Positions 50,929 through 60,251 are shown, counted from the first letter of the stretch. The stretch: 64,000 nt of DNA from Geothrix fuzhouensis (GCF_024609325.1 NZ_JANHMQ010000001.1:310001-374000); one strand, 5' to 3'. Program-made: numbers and translations. Notes: generated by a model not told the origin, from the letters alone.

Positions 50929-51624
50929 TTAATCCTCCATCCTGAGTCGGTATCCCACCCCAGGCTCCGTCTGCAGGTACTGGGGCCGGGAGGGGTCCTC
51001 CTCCAGTTTGTGACGCAGCTGGGCCATGTAGACACGGAGGTAGAGGGGCTGGGCGCCCGCCACGCCGCCCCAGACCTCTTTCAGGAGTTGCCGGTGGGTG
51101 ACGACCTTCCCGGCATGGCGGATCAGGGTGGTGAAGAGCCGATATTCAAGTGGGGTGAGGTGGACCTCTTGGCCCGCGACCAGGACCTGGCGCTTGGCCA
51201 GATCCACCCGCCACCGATCCAGGACGAACAGGGGATTCTCAACAGCTCCGGGCTCCGCATGGCGCAGGGCAACCCGGATGCGGGCCAGTAATTCACTGGT
51301 GCCGAAGGGTTTAGTCAAGTAGTCGTCGGCTCCGACATCCAGGGCACCAACCTTGTCGGTTTCCTGTCCGCGGGCGGAGATCACGATGACCGGGATTTGG
51401 CTCCATGCCCGGAGCCGCTTCATGAGGTCCAGGCCATCCATGTCCGGCAGTCCCAGGTCGAGCAGGATGACATCGGGCCTGTACTGGACCGCAAGAGCCA
51501 ACCCCTCCTCTCCCGTGGGAGCTTCCAGGTAGCGGTAGCCACCACCTTCCAGGGCCACCCGCAGGAAGCGGCGCATTTGCGGCTCGTCCTCCACCAGAAG
51601 CACCTGAGGCGCCGGGCTGGTCAT
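50929..51624 (-). CDS. kdpE: KDP operon response regulator KdpE
   Basis: A 231-aa OmpR/PhoB-class regulator. The receiver domain (about 7-120) has the acidic pair EDE, the phospho-acceptor Asp56 (ILLDLGLPD) and a TKPF lysine. The winged-helix domain (about 135-230) includes LTPLEYRLFTTLIRHAGKVV and RVYMAQLRHKLEEDP. It overlaps kdpD by four bases. Its expected targets are the paired sites at 60324-60340 and 60394-60410. Confidence 0.95.
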   Translation of the reverse strand: MTSPAPQVLLVEDEPQMRRFLRVALEGGGYRYLEAPTGEEGLALAVQYRPDVILLDLGLPDMDGLDLMKRLRAWSQIPVIVISARGQETDKVGALDVGADDYLTKPFGTSELLARIRVALRHAEPGAVENPLFVLDRWRVDLAKRQVLVAGQEVHLTPLEYRLFTTLIRHAGKVVTHRQLLKEVWGGVAGAQPLYLRVYMAQLRHKLEEDPSRPQYLQTEPGVGYRLRMED

Positions 51625-54305
51625 GGTGTCTCCTTGGGGATGGCTGGAGGTGTTCCCAAGGGGAGGCTGATGAGGAATTGGGCCCCGCCCTGAGGATGGT
51701 TCACCGCCTGGATCTGGCCGCCATGGGCGGTCACGATGCCCTTGCAGATGGCCAGCCCGAGGCCGGCGCCGGGCCGGCTGGTCCCCGCTTCACCACGGAC
51801 CAGTTTCTCGAAGATGCGCGTTTCCTCTCCGGGCGCGATCCCCGGCCCCTGATCGGCGACCGAGAGCGTGAGGGATTTTCCCGCGGCCCAGGCTTTGATG
51901 TCCACCGGGGATCCGGGCGGCGAGTACTTCAATGCGTTATCGATGAGGTTCACCACGACCTGCTCCATGAGCACGGCGTCCATGGCGATCATCGGCAGGT
52001 CTTCGGGAAGGTGGGTCCTGACACGTGTGGTCTCGGAGCCCAGCTCCCGTCGGTTCAGGGCTGCGCCCACCACCTCCTCCATGGGAATCCATTCCGTATG
52101 CAATTCCAAGGATCCGGCTTCGAGCCGCGTGATATCCAGCAGATTGCTCACCAGGCGGTGCAGACGCTGGGCCTCGTCCTGGGCCGAGGTCAGGAGGTCG
52201 CGCCGAGTCACATCTGAGATGTCGGGGGTCTCCAGGACCGTACTCACTGCCCCGGTGATGACACCCAGCGGCGTCCGCAGGTCATGCGATACGGAGCTGA
52301 GCAGGGCGTTCCGCAAACGCTCCTCCTCGGCATGCCGGCGATCGGCCACACTCTGCTCGGCCAATAGCGAGCGCTCCAGGGCCAGGGCCGTCTGGTTGGC
52401 AAAGGCTTCCAACAGCTGGCGCTGGTCCGGCTCCACCCATTGGGGCGCGCCATCCGGGAGCACGCCCAGCACGCCGAGGGTGCCTTTCGAGCCTTTGAGC
52501 GGCAGATAGGTGGCGCGGGCTCCCGGGAGGGTGAGCGTCCCCAACCCGGCGGATTCCTCATGCTCGAAGACCCACTGGGCCACGCCTCGCTCCTGGTCGT
52601 TCAGCGGAAAGGCCAGGGGGTGGGCCGGCGTTTCCAGGCGACCCGAGGCGTCCGGGAGCAGCATCACCGCATGGCTCTGGAACTGAGTCGTGACGTTCTG
52701 GATCGCTGAGGTCGCCAGGTCCGTTGTTCCAGCACTGCGGGACAGTTCCTGCCCCAGGCGGAAGAGGGCCTGCGTCCGCTGTTCCCGGGCCCGGGCCAGG
52801 CGTGCCTGGGCCCGGATCCGCTCGGTGAGGTTGCCGATGACCAACCCCACCAAGAGCATCACGGAGAAGGTGCCGACGTGGCGGAAGTCGGATACCACAA
52901 AGGTGAAATAGGGAGGCACGAAGATGAAATCGAAGGCGGCCACGCTCAGAATCGAAGCCAACAGCGAAGGACCCCGGCCGAACCGGGTGGCGACCACCAG
53001 GATCCCCAGCAGATAGATCATCACGATGTCCGCCAGCTCCGTGCGGCGGAAGATCAGGCTCGCAATGGCCGTCGCGAACACCACTGCGATGACGCTGAGC
53101 AGGTAGTTCCGCAGCGGGCTCGTGATGCGGGAGCGGAGGCCCGGTGAACCGGCCTGTTCCGCCGTCTCTCCCGTGATGACATAGATGTCGATGTTCCCGC
53201 TGTGGCGGATGAGGTCATCCACCGGCGACCCGGCGAAGACATCCATCCATCGTGGGCGGGAGGGCTTCCCCACCACGATCTTGGTGATGTTGTGGTCCTG
53301 GGCGAAGGCCAGGATGTCCTCATCGGTCCTTCCGCCGCCCTCGATGACCACGGTCTCCCCGCCCAGCTTCTCGGCCAGCCGGAGGTTGGCCTCGACGCGG
53401 CTCCGCTCCGCCTCGCTGAATTTCAGGTGGCGGTGGGACTCCACGTAGAGGGCAACCCACGGCGCACCGAGGGACCCTGCCATTCGGCGCGTAGCGCGAA
53501 TGAGCCGCTCCGAAAGGCCATCCGGCCCCACACAGACCAGGAGCCGGTCGCCGGCGGCCCAGGTCTTCCGAATGCCCTCCGACTCCATGTATCGCCGCAT
53601 CTGGGCATCGACGTTCTCCGCCGTGTGGCGCAGCGCCAGTTCCCGGAGCGCGAGGAGGTTGCCCTTGCGGAAGAAGTGTTCGCGGGCGTGGCGCGCCTGG
53701 TCTGGAAGATAGACCTTGCCCTCCTTGAGCCGAACCAGCAGGTCCTCCGGTGACAGGTCCACCAGCTCGACTTCGTCCGCCCGCTCCATGACCGTGTCCG
53801 GAACGTTCTCCCGCACCGTGACACCGGTGATCTGGGCGATGACGTCCTTGAGGCTTTCCAGGTGCTGGACGTTCATCGTGGTGTAAACGTCGATGCCCGC
53901 GTCCAGCAACTCCATGACGTCCTGCCAGCGCTTGGCGTGCCGGGAGCCCATCACGTTGGTGTGGGCCAGTTCGTCCATGAGAATCAGCGCTGGCCGGCGG
54001 GCCAGGGCAGCGTCCAGGTCGAACTCGGGAAGGAACTGACCGGCGTAGGCCAGTTCCTTTCGGGGCAGGATCTCCAGCCCCTCTGTCAGGGCGGCCGTCT
54101 CACTCCGGCCATGGGTCTCGACGACCCCGACGACCAGGTCGGCTCCCTCATCTCTCCGCTCCCGGGCCTCGGACAGCATGGCGTAGGTCTTACCGACACC
54201 GGGGGCGGCGCCGAAAAAGACCTTGAGCTTCGCACGATTTTCCCGGGTCTCCTGCTCCTGCACTTGGCGCAGCAGGGCATCAGGGTCCGGGCGTTCGAGT
54301 GGCAT
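51621..54305 (-). CDS. kdpD: KDP osmosensitive potassium sensor histidine kinase KdpD
   Basis: An 894-aa inner-membrane kinase that senses potassium limitation and controls KdpE. The N-terminal KdpD domain has Walker A GAAPGVGKT (about 32-40) and LILMDELAHTN; a universal-stress-protein-like domain follows (about 250-375). Four membrane segments lie around residues 400-495, then a GAF-like region (about 525-645). His674 in SVSHDLRTPLG is the phosphorylation site, and the ATPase domain has DNALKYSPPGSP, DQGPGI and GLGLAICKGI. Length equals E. coli KdpD. The porin gene lies upstream on the same strand. Confidence 0.97.
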   Translation of the reverse strand: MPLERPDPDALLRQVQEQETRENRAKLKVFFGAAPGVGKTYAMLSEARERRDEGADLVVGVVETHGRSETAALTEGLEILPRKELAYAGQFLPEFDLDAALARRPALILMDELAHTNVMGSRHAKRWQDVMELLDAGIDVYTTMNVQHLESLKDVIAQITGVTVRENVPDTVMERADEVELVDLSPEDLLVRLKEGKVYLPDQARHAREHFFRKGNLLALRELALRHTAENVDAQMRRYMESEGIRKTWAAGDRLLVCVGPDGLSERLIRATRRMAGSLGAPWVALYVESHRHLKFSEAERSRVEANLRLAEKLGGETVVIEGGGRTDEDILAFAQDHNITKIVVGKPSRPRWMDVFAGSPVDDLIRHSGNIDIYVITGETAEQAGSPGLRSRITSPLRNYLLSVIAVVFATAIASLIFRRTELADIVMIYLLGILVVATRFGRGPSLLASILSVAAFDFIFVPPYFTFVVSDFRHVGTFSVMLLVGLVIGNLTERIRAQARLARAREQRTQALFRLGQELSRSAGTTDLATSAIQNVTTQFQSHAVMLLPDASGRLETPAHPLAFPLNDQERGVAQWVFEHEESAGLGTLTLPGARATYLPLKGSKGTLGVLGVLPDGAPQWVEPDQRQLLEAFANQTALALERSLLAEQSVADRRHAEEERLRNALLSSVSHDLRTPLGVITGAVSTVLETPDISDVTRRDLLTSAQDEAQRLHRLVSNLLDITRLEAGSLELHTEWIPMEEVVGAALNRRELGSETTRVRTHLPEDLPMIAMDAVLMEQVVVNLIDNALKYSPPGSPVDIKAWAAGKSLTLSVADQGPGIAPGEETRIFEKLVRGEAGTSRPGAGLGLAICKGIVTAHGGQIQAVNHPQGGAQFLISLPLGTPPAIPKETP

Positions 54306-54364
54306 GCAGTAAACCTATCCGGAATCCCAGGCGAGACCAACCAACTGAAGCCGCAAGGATAGGG

Positions 54365-55288
54365 TCAGAATGCCTTGGCGATGGTGAAGGTCACGGTGCT
54401 CTTCCCTAGGTTGCGCCCCATGACGTTCTCGTAGACGGTGACGTCGTTGTCTGCGGCGCGGGACTTGGCGTCCGTCTTCGTGGCGGCCAGGGTGAGGACG
54501 TAGCCCTTGATTTCATTCGCGATGCCCAGCTTGTAGTCCGAATAACTAAACAGCGCGTTGTCTCCGGTTAGGTAGCTCCCGTTGAAGAAGTAACCTGGGT
54601 TCGCCTTGGCGGAAAAGTTGGTCCGCCCCCCATGAGCCAGCACTGTCCACCCGCTTCCGCCCAGGGGGATCGCCAGGTTGAGGTCGACATAGCTCGTCCC
54701 GCCGGAGTTGTTGACGCCGAACGTATTCGCGCTGATGACCCGCGAGTACTTCAGGCTGGCCCAGGCGTAGCTCAAGCCCAGGTAGGCCTCGGTGGTGGCA
54801 GGGTTCCGGTAGGCGCCGAGGTTGTCGTAGGTGCCCGGGTAGAGGTAGCGGTAGAGCCCTACATCTAGGGTGCAGTCCTTGGCGAAGCCCCACTTGTAGC
54901 CGCCGAACAGGTCCAGTTCCACCCCGGCGGAGTTGGCCTTGCCCGGCCGGTAAAGGGGCGCGCCCACTGCCGCTGGGGATCCAAGGCCGGTGGGTGCGCT
55001 GGCCACCCCCGCGTTCTGATCGGTGAACCAGGAGATGGTGCTCAGGCTGGTGCTGAAGTAGAAGCCGGAAGGATGCACCAGGTCCAGTTCCGCCTGGACC
55101 GTGGGCTTTCCGTCCGTCTGGGTGAGGCCGCGGAAGACGTACTGGGAGCCGAAAGTGGTGGAACCGGTCAAGGCGAAGCCCAGCAGGGTAGGAGGTGCGG
55201 GCGGCGGGGGCGCGGGCGTCGCCGGGGTCTGGGCCATCAGGTGGACGGCCAGGGCCGCGCCCAGAGGAAGGGCAAGGGGAAAGCGCAC
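54365..55288 (-). CDS. TorF-like putative porin embedded in the kdp operon
   Basis: A 307-aa outer-membrane protein. A signal peptide (LALPLGAALAVHLMAQT) and a Pro/Ala/Thr-rich stretch precede a beta-barrel region with alternating hydrophobic strands and aromatic girdles; it ends in Phe (FTIAKAF), as expected for BAM-dependent insertion. The segment TFGSQYVFRGLTQTDGKPTVQ resembles the N-terminus of the TorF/Gcw_chp porin family. The start is GTG at 55288 with CGGAG upstream. Its place between kdpC and kdpD suggests a role in supplying potassium to the periplasm, which is an inference. Confidence 0.82.
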   Translation of the reverse strand: MRFPLALPLGAALAVHLMAQTPATPAPPPPAPPTLLGFALTGSTTFGSQYVFRGLTQTDGKPTVQAELDLVHPSGFYFSTSLSTISWFTDQNAGVASAPTGLGSPAAVGAPLYRPGKANSAGVELDLFGGYKWGFAKDCTLDVGLYRYLYPGTYDNLGAYRNPATTEAYLGLSYAWASLKYSRVISANTFGVNNSGGTSYVDLNLAIPLGGSGWTVLAHGGRTNFSAKANPGYFFNGSYLTGDNALFSYSDYKLGIANEIKGYVLTLAATKTDAKSRAADNDVTVYENVMGRNLGKSTVTFTIAKAF

Positions 55289-55323
55289 GGTCGTGCTCCG
55301 GAAGAATCGAATTCAGTAGGGAG

Positions 55324-55917
55324 CTACTTCGAGCCGAGTCCGTCGAGGGCCAGGTTCAGCTTGAGCACGTTCACCCGGGCTTCGCCCAGCACGCCGAACT
55401 GGGGGGGCTCGATATGGGCCGAAACCAGGTCCCGCACCTTGGCCTCGTCCAGGCCCCTGGCCTTGGCCACCCGGCGCACCTGGTAGGCCGCCGAGGCAGG
55501 GCTGATGTGGGGATCCAGGCCGCTGCCGGAGGCCGTGACCAGGTCCACGGGCACTGGGTCCCGGGTTTCGGGGTCGGCGGCCTGCAGGGCCGCGATCCGC
55601 TCCGTCACGGCTTTGGCGAGATCCGGGTTGCTGGGGGCCAGGTTGGAGCCGCCGCTGTTGGCGCCGTTGTAGGGCAGCGGCTTGTTGTTGGCATCGACCG
55701 TGGCAGAGGGACGGCTCCAGAAATCCCGAGGCGAGGTGAAGGACTGGGCGATCCATTCGGAGCCGATCACCTGGCCGCCCTTGCGGATGAGGCTGCCCCC
55801 GGCCTGGCGCGGGAAGATCGCCTTGCCCAGGCCCGTGACGAGCAGGGGATAGGCGACGCCTGTGAGGACGCTGATCGCGATGAAGGAGACAATGGCAGGG
55901 CGTAGTTGCAGGTTCAT
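55324..55917 (-). CDS. kdpC: Potassium-transporting ATPase subunit KdpC
   Basis: A 197-aa subunit with one N-terminal membrane helix and a periplasmic domain. Its signatures are GVAYPLLVTGLGKAIFP, SEWIAQSFTSPRDFWSRPSA, YNGANSGGSNLAPSNPDL and ASGSGLDPHISPASAAYQV. It stabilises the KdpFABC complex and helps ATP binding. It lies eight bases after kdpB and 35 bp before the porin gene. Confidence 0.97.
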   Translation of the reverse strand: MNLQLRPAIVSFIAISVLTGVAYPLLVTGLGKAIFPRQAGGSLIRKGGQVIGSEWIAQSFTSPRDFWSRPSATVDANNKPLPYNGANSGGSNLAPSNPDLAKAVTERIAALQAADPETRDPVPVDLVTASGSGLDPHISPASAAYQVRRVAKARGLDEAKVRDLVSAHIEPPQFGVLGEARVNVLKLNLALDGLGSK

Positions 55918-55925
55918 GGTGTCTC

Positions 55926-58049
55926 CTACGCGGCGAGGTGGAGGGCGACGAGCAGCCAGTCGATAGCCTTGATGCCGATGAAGGGCACCACCAGACCGCC
56001 GGCACCGTAGATCAGAAGGTTGCGCTGCAGCAGCTGGGCGGCACCCACGGGCCGGTACTTCACGCCGCGCAGGGCGAGGGGGATGAGCACGACGATGATC
56101 AGCGCGTTGAAGATCACGGCCGAAAGGATGGCGCTTTCGGGGCTGTGCAGTCCCATGACGTTTAGCGCGCCCAGGGCCGGGTAGGTGGCCACGAAAGCCG
56201 CCGGCAGGATGGCGAAGTACTTCGCCACATCGTTGGCGATGCTGAAGGTGGTCAGCGATCCTCGCGTCATGAGCATCTGCTTGCCGATCTCCACGATCTC
56301 GATGAGCTTCGTGGGGTTGGAGTCCAGATCCACCATGTTCCCGGCCTCCTTCGCGGCCTGGGTGCCGCTGTTCATGGCCACGGCCACATCCGCCTGCGCC
56401 AAGGCCGGAGCGTCGTTGGTGCCGTCCCCCGTCATGGCCACGAGGCGCCCGCCGGCCTGGTATTCGCGGATGAGCTTCAGCTTCGCCTCGGGCGTGGCCT
56501 GGGCGAGAAAGTCGTCCACCCCGGCCTCCGCGGCGATGGCGGCGGCGGTGAGGGGATTGTCGCCGGTGATCATCACCGTCTTGATGCCCATGCCCCGAAG
56601 CTCCGCGAAGCGCTCCTTGATGCCGCCCTTCACGATGTCCTTGAGTTGGATCACACCCAGGGCGTGAGAGCCTTCGGCCACCACGAGCGGGGTGCCGCCT
56701 GCCATGGAGATCTGGTCGACGGTGCGGCGCAGGTCGTCCGGGAATGTACCGCCGTGGGACTGGACGTAGGCTTCGATGGCCGAGGTGGCGCCCTTGCGGA
56801 TCTGGCGCGTGCCCAGGTTCACGCCGCTCATGCGGGTCTGGGCGGTGAAGGGTACGAAATGGGCATCCAGGGCGTGGATATCCCGCTCGCGAAGGCCGTG
56901 CTGTTCTTTGGCCAGCACCACGATGCTGCGACCCTCGGGGGTTTCGTCCGCCAGGGAGGAGAGCTGGGCCGCGTCCGCCAACTGCTGGAGGTCCACTCCC
57001 TCAGCGGGCAGGAAGGCCACGGCCTGCCGGTTGCCCAGGGTGATGGTGCCGGTCTTGTCCAACAGCAGCACATCCACATCGCCGGCAGCTTCCACCGCCC
57101 GGCCCGAGGTGGCGATGACATTGGCCTGGATCATGCGATCCATGCCTGCGATGCCGATGGCGCTGAGCAGGCCGCCGATGGTGGTGGGGATGAGACAGAC
57201 CAGCAGCGACACGAGCACGGTGAGGCTCACAGGGCTGCCCTGTCCAGCGGCCTTGGTGGAGAAGATGGAGTAGGGCAGCAGGGTGGCCGTGGCCAGCAGG
57301 AAGATGATGGTGAGGCCCGCCAGGAGGATATCCAGGGCGATCTCGTTGGGCGTCTTCTGACGCTTGGCGCCTTCCACCATGGCGATCATGCGGTCCAGGA
57401 AGCTTTCCCCAGGGTTGGACGAGACGCGGATCACCAGCCAGTCGGACAGCACCAGGGTGCCGCCGGTGACGGCGGAACGGTCACCGCCACTTTCGCGGAT
57501 GACCGGGGCGCTTTCGCCGGTGATGGCGCTTTCGTTCACGGAGGCTACGCCTTCGACCACTTCGCCGTCACCGGGGATGGTTTCGCCGGCCTCGACGAGC
57601 ACCAGATCGTTGATGCGGAGTTCCGGCGCGTCGACCACCTTGTGAGGGCCCAGGCGATCAGTGCCGACGAGGCGCTTGGCCTTCACGTCGCGCTTGGACT
57701 TGCGTAGCGAATCCGCCTGGGCCTTGCCCCGGCCCTCGGCCATGGCTTCCGCGAAATTGGCGAAGAGCAGCGTGAACCAGAGCCAGAGCGAGATGGCGAG
57801 GATGAAGCCGGGCCGGCCCACGCCGTGGCCGGACAGGGCCTGCAGCCAGAGCCCCGTGGTGAAGGCGCTACAGATCCACACGGTGAACATCACGGGGTTC
57901 CGCAGCTGGTGCAGTGGATTCAACTTCCGGAAGGAGTCGGCCAGCGCGCGGCGCACGATGCCCGGTTCGAAGAGGGGGCGGGCTTGACGAGAGATCCCAA
58001 CTCGCGCATGCGCGAGTTGGGGGATGTCATGCCGGGAGTGGGAAACCAT
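55926..58049 (-). CDS. kdpB: Potassium-transporting P-type ATPase subunit KdpB
   Basis: A 707-aa P-type ATPase catalytic subunit. The phosphorylated aspartate is Asp331 in [16 protein letters not shown] (actuator domain), [20 protein letters not shown] and seven membrane segments are in place. The conserved chain begins near residue 20 ([11 protein letters not shown]). The first 20 residues are an extra N-terminus, largely encoded by the 26-bp palindrome at 57996-58021. No in-frame start lies between the palindrome and the conserved region, so the extension is probably translated. CGAGGCC gives a modest ribosome site. Confidence 0.97.
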   Translation of the reverse strand: MVSHSRHDIPQLAHARVGISRQARPLFEPGIVRRALADSFRKLNPLHQLRNPVMFTVWICSAFTTGLWLQALSGHGVGRPGFILAISLWLWFTLLFANFAEAMAEGRGKAQADSLRKSKRDVKAKRLVGTDRLGPHKVVDAPELRINDLVLVEAGETIPGDGEVVEGVASVNESAITGESAPVIRESGGDRSAVTGGTLVLSDWLVIRVSSNPGESFLDRMIAMVEGAKRQKTPNEIALDILLAGLTIIFLLATATLLPYSIFSTKAAGQGSPVSLTVLVSLLVCLIPTTIGGLLSAIGIAGMDRMIQANVIATSGRAVEAAGDVDVLLLDKTGTITLGNRQAVAFLPAEGVDLQQLADAAQLSSLADETPEGRSIVVLAKEQHGLRERDIHALDAHFVPFTAQTRMSGVNLGTRQIRKGATSAIEAYVQSHGGTFPDDLRRTVDQISMAGGTPLVVAEGSHALGVIQLKDIVKGGIKERFAELRGMGIKTVMITGDNPLTAAAIAAEAGVDDFLAQATPEAKLKLIREYQAGGRLVAMTGDGTNDAPALAQADVAVAMNSGTQAAKEAGNMVDLDSNPTKLIEIVEIGKQMLMTRGSLTTFSIANDVAKYFAILPAAFVATYPALGALNVMGLHSPESAILSAVIFNALIIVVLIPLALRGVKYRPVGAAQLLQRNLLIYGAGGLVVPFIGIKAIDWLLVALHLAA
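57996..58021. repeat. 26-bp perfect palindrome within kdpB
   Basis: CCCAACTCGCGCA is followed immediately by its exact complement with no spacer. In the kdpB reading frame it encodes residues 10-18 (PQLAHARVG) of the nonconserved N-terminal extension. It can form a cruciform in DNA or a strong hairpin in the mRNA about 28-53 nt after the start codon. Confidence 0.88.
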
Positions 58050-58076
58050 GAATGGCCTCGCGAAGAGTGGCGTGGA

Positions 58077-58223
58077 TTAACGGGTAAGAGACATGCCGGC
58101 CAGGAGCCAAAGAACCGGTACTGCTATGACGAGCAGGAGTCGGAACCAGGGATTCGCTTCTCCGCTCGGGAGAGGCAAAGGCTGGGAACCGTCAGAGTGG
58201 CTGGACGAGGCGGAGACAGACAT
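58077..58223 (-). CDS. Small single-span membrane protein between kdpA and kdpB
   Basis: A 48-aa protein starting MSVSASSSHSDG and ending PVLWLLAGMSLTR. The first 26 residues are Ser/Pro-rich and polar; residues about 27-43 (WFRLLLVIAVPVLWLLAG) form one hydrophobic helix. The frame is complete from ATG at 58223 to TAA at 58077. A near-ideal ribosome site precedes it (58224-58233). It is not KdpF, which is found separately upstream of kdpA. I know of no described subunit in this position; a role as a small accessory or regulatory peptide of the KdpFABC complex is inference. Confidence 0.72.
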   Translation of the reverse strand: MSVSASSSHSDGSQPLPLPSGEANPWFRLLLVIAVPVLWLLAGMSLTR

Positions 58224-58233
58224 GGATCACCTC
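58224..58233 (-). promoter_or_regulatory. Strong ribosome binding site for the 48-aa protein
   Basis: On the minus strand GAGGTGATCC is an exact 10-base complement to the usual 16S rRNA 3' end, and GAGG is six bases before the ATG at 58223. It overlaps the kdpA stop codon, so translation could be coupled. Confidence 0.75.
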
Positions 58234-59941
58234 AGCGCAGGGCCAGGTGCTCGGCGATGGGGCCGAGGGCCAGGGCGGGAATGAAGGTGAGGGCCCCCAC
58301 CAGGAGCACGACGCCGACGAGCACGCCGACGAAGAGTGGTGTATGTGTGGGCAGGGTGCCGAGGCCCTCGGGGGTGTGCTTCTTCTTCACGAGGGAGCCG
58401 GAGAGGGCCAGCACGGGCCAGATGACGCCGAAGCGGCCCAGGAGCATGGCCAAGGCCAGACCGTAGTTGTAGAATGGTGTGTTGACGCTGAGGCCACCGA
58501 AGGCGCTGCCGTTATTGTTGGAGGCGCTGCTCCAGGCGTAGAGGATCTGGCTGAAGCCGTGGGGTCCCGGGTTGCTCACGGAGGCGGCGGCGTTGGCCAC
58601 CAGCACGGAGATGGCTGCCCCGATCAGCACGGCGGCGCACGGCAGGAGGATGGCGATGGAGGCCATCTTCATCTCGAAGGCTTCCACCTTCTTGCCGAGG
58701 TATTCCGGCGTGCGGCCCACCATGAGGCCGCCGATGAAGACGCCAACTAAGGCGAACATCAGCATGCCGTAGAGGCCCGAGCCCACGCCGCCGAAGACCA
58801 CTTCGCCCAGTTGCATGAGCCACATGGGCACGAGTCCGCCCAAGGGGGTGAAGGAGTCATGCATCGCGTTCACGGAACCGTTGGAAGCCGCCGTGGTGGC
58901 CGTGGCCCAAAGGGCCGACCCGCCGGGGCCGAAGCGTAGCTCTTTGCCCTCCATGTTCCCGCCAGGCTGCTCCTGGCCTGCCACGCGGCTGGCCACCTGG
59001 GTCACGCCCAGGGGGGACAAGGCGGGGTTGCCCTTCACTTCGGCGTGCGTGCAGACGGTGAGGGCCCCCACGAAAATCAGGGTCATGGCGGCCAGCAGGG
59101 CCCAGCCCTGGCGGCGGTCCTTCACCATGTGCCCGAAGGTCACGCAGAGGGCTGCAGGGATGAGGAGGATGCTCAGGATCTGTACGAAATTTGAGAGTGG
59201 CGAGCTGTTCTCGAAGGGGTGGGCGGCGTTGGCGCCGAAGAACCCGCCGCCGTTGGTACCAAGCATCTTGATGGCGACCTGGGAGGCTGCGGGTCCCATG
59301 GCGAGTACTTGTCCGCCCGCCGTGTGGATGTAGGCGGACAGGTTCTGGATGACGCCCTGGGAGACGAGGAAGAGGGCGAAGACGAAGGACATGGGCAGGA
59401 GGATGTAGAGGGTGCTGCGCACCAGGTCCACCCAGGCATTCCCGAGGCCCGTGGCGTTGCGGCGTGTGATACCCCGGATCAGCGCCACCAGCACCGCGAT
59501 GCCCGTGGCAGCCGAGAGGAAGTTCTGCACCGTCAGGCCCAGCATCTGGGTGAGGTAACTCAACGTCGTTTCGCCGCTGTAGGCCTGCCAGTTGGTGTTG
59601 GTGATGAAGCTTACGGCTGTGTTGATGGAGAGGCCTGTCGCCACATTGGCCTGGTGTTCGGGATTGAGGGGCAGGGCGGCCTGGGTCTTCATGAGGAGGA
59701 ACACCGCCGCCAGGCCGAGGAGCTTGATGAGGGTGATGGACCAGGCGTAGGCCTTCCACCCCATGTCCTCATCCTCGCGGATGCCCATGAGGCGGTAGAG
59801 GCCTTGCTCGAGGGACCCGAGGACTGGATGCAGGAAAGTGCGTCCGCCCTCCAGAACCTTGGCCATGTAGGTCCCCAAGGGGAAGGCCAGGCTCAGGAGC
59901 AGGGCCAGGTACAGCAGGTTCTGGGACCAGGCGTGGCTCAT
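58232..59941 (-). CDS. kdpA: Potassium-transporting ATPase subunit KdpA
   Basis: A 569-aa channel-like subunit that binds and moves K+. About ten membrane segments are present. The selectivity-filter-like repeats include NTNWQAYSGE, LGTNGGGFFGANAAHPFEN, MHDSFTPLGGLVPM and SASNNNGSAFGGLS (written in order of occurrence). Length is typical. The start at 59941 overlaps the kdpF stop (ATGA). Its stop overlaps the ribosome site of the 48-aa gene. Confidence 0.97.
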   Translation of the reverse strand: MSHAWSQNLLYLALLLSLAFPLGTYMAKVLEGGRTFLHPVLGSLEQGLYRLMGIREDEDMGWKAYAWSITLIKLLGLAAVFLLMKTQAALPLNPEHQANVATGLSINTAVSFITNTNWQAYSGETTLSYLTQMLGLTVQNFLSAATGIAVLVALIRGITRRNATGLGNAWVDLVRSTLYILLPMSFVFALFLVSQGVIQNLSAYIHTAGGQVLAMGPAASQVAIKMLGTNGGGFFGANAAHPFENSSPLSNFVQILSILLIPAALCVTFGHMVKDRRQGWALLAAMTLIFVGALTVCTHAEVKGNPALSPLGVTQVASRVAGQEQPGGNMEGKELRFGPGGSALWATATTAASNGSVNAMHDSFTPLGGLVPMWLMQLGEVVFGGVGSGLYGMLMFALVGVFIGGLMVGRTPEYLGKKVEAFEMKMASIAILLPCAAVLIGAAISVLVANAAASVSNPGPHGFSQILYAWSSASNNNGSAFGGLSVNTPFYNYGLALAMLLGRFGVIWPVLALSGSLVKKKHTPEGLGTLPTHTPLFVGVLVGVVLLVGALTFIPALALGPIAEHLALR

Positions 59942-60030
59942 TGGAACTTCTCTGGCAGCAGAAGGGCGAAGGTGAGGTAGCCCAGGAGGCCAAGGGCCAG
60001 CATGGAAGCGATGAGAAGGGTGGCGTTCAT
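59938..60030 (-). CDS. kdpF: Potassium-transporting ATPase subunit KdpF
   Basis: A 30-aa single-helix membrane peptide (start MNATLLIASMLALG, end LLLPEKFQ). KdpF is a lipid-like stabilising subunit of the KdpFABC complex and usually has about 29 residues ending in a P-E-(K/R)-F motif after the helix, as here. It lies directly upstream of kdpA with a four-base overlap, its standard position. A weak AAGGA stands about 12 bases before the ATG. Confidence 0.93.
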   Translation of the reverse strand: MNATLLIASMLALGLLGYLTFALLLPEKFQ

Positions 60031-60041
60031 TGGAGGAGTCC

Positions 60042-60251
60042 TTAGTCAGATATGAACTGGGCGATCAGCCAGAAGAAGAGGGGAAGGAACATCAGGACCA
60101 ACATCCACAAGGCATTCCTCCGCCCGGTTTCTCCCTCGGTTCGCAGGTCACGCGCCGCACGGACGCCCAGCCAGGCGGCCAACGTGGCCAAGGGGAAATA
60201 CCAGGGCATCACCAGGCGCACGACGACTCCTACGGTGGACCCAGCCTTCAC
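60042..60251 (-). CDS. Small two-span membrane protein leading the kdp operon
   Basis: A 69-aa candidate with two hydrophobic segments: about 6-28 (VGVVVRLVMPWYFPLATLAAWLG) and about 46-66 (ALWMLVLMFLPLFFWLIAQF, 20 residues). A positively charged loop (RAARDLRTEGETGRR) lies between them. The start is GTG at 60251; the frame is open further upstream to 60336 but has no ATG, and no good ribosome site is visible, which lowers confidence. It ends 11 bp before kdpF and lies downstream of the putative KdpE site. The family is not recognised. Confidence 0.6.
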   Translation of the reverse strand: MKAGSTVGVVVRLVMPWYFPLATLAAWLGVRAARDLRTEGETGRRNALWMLVLMFLPLFFWLIAQFISD

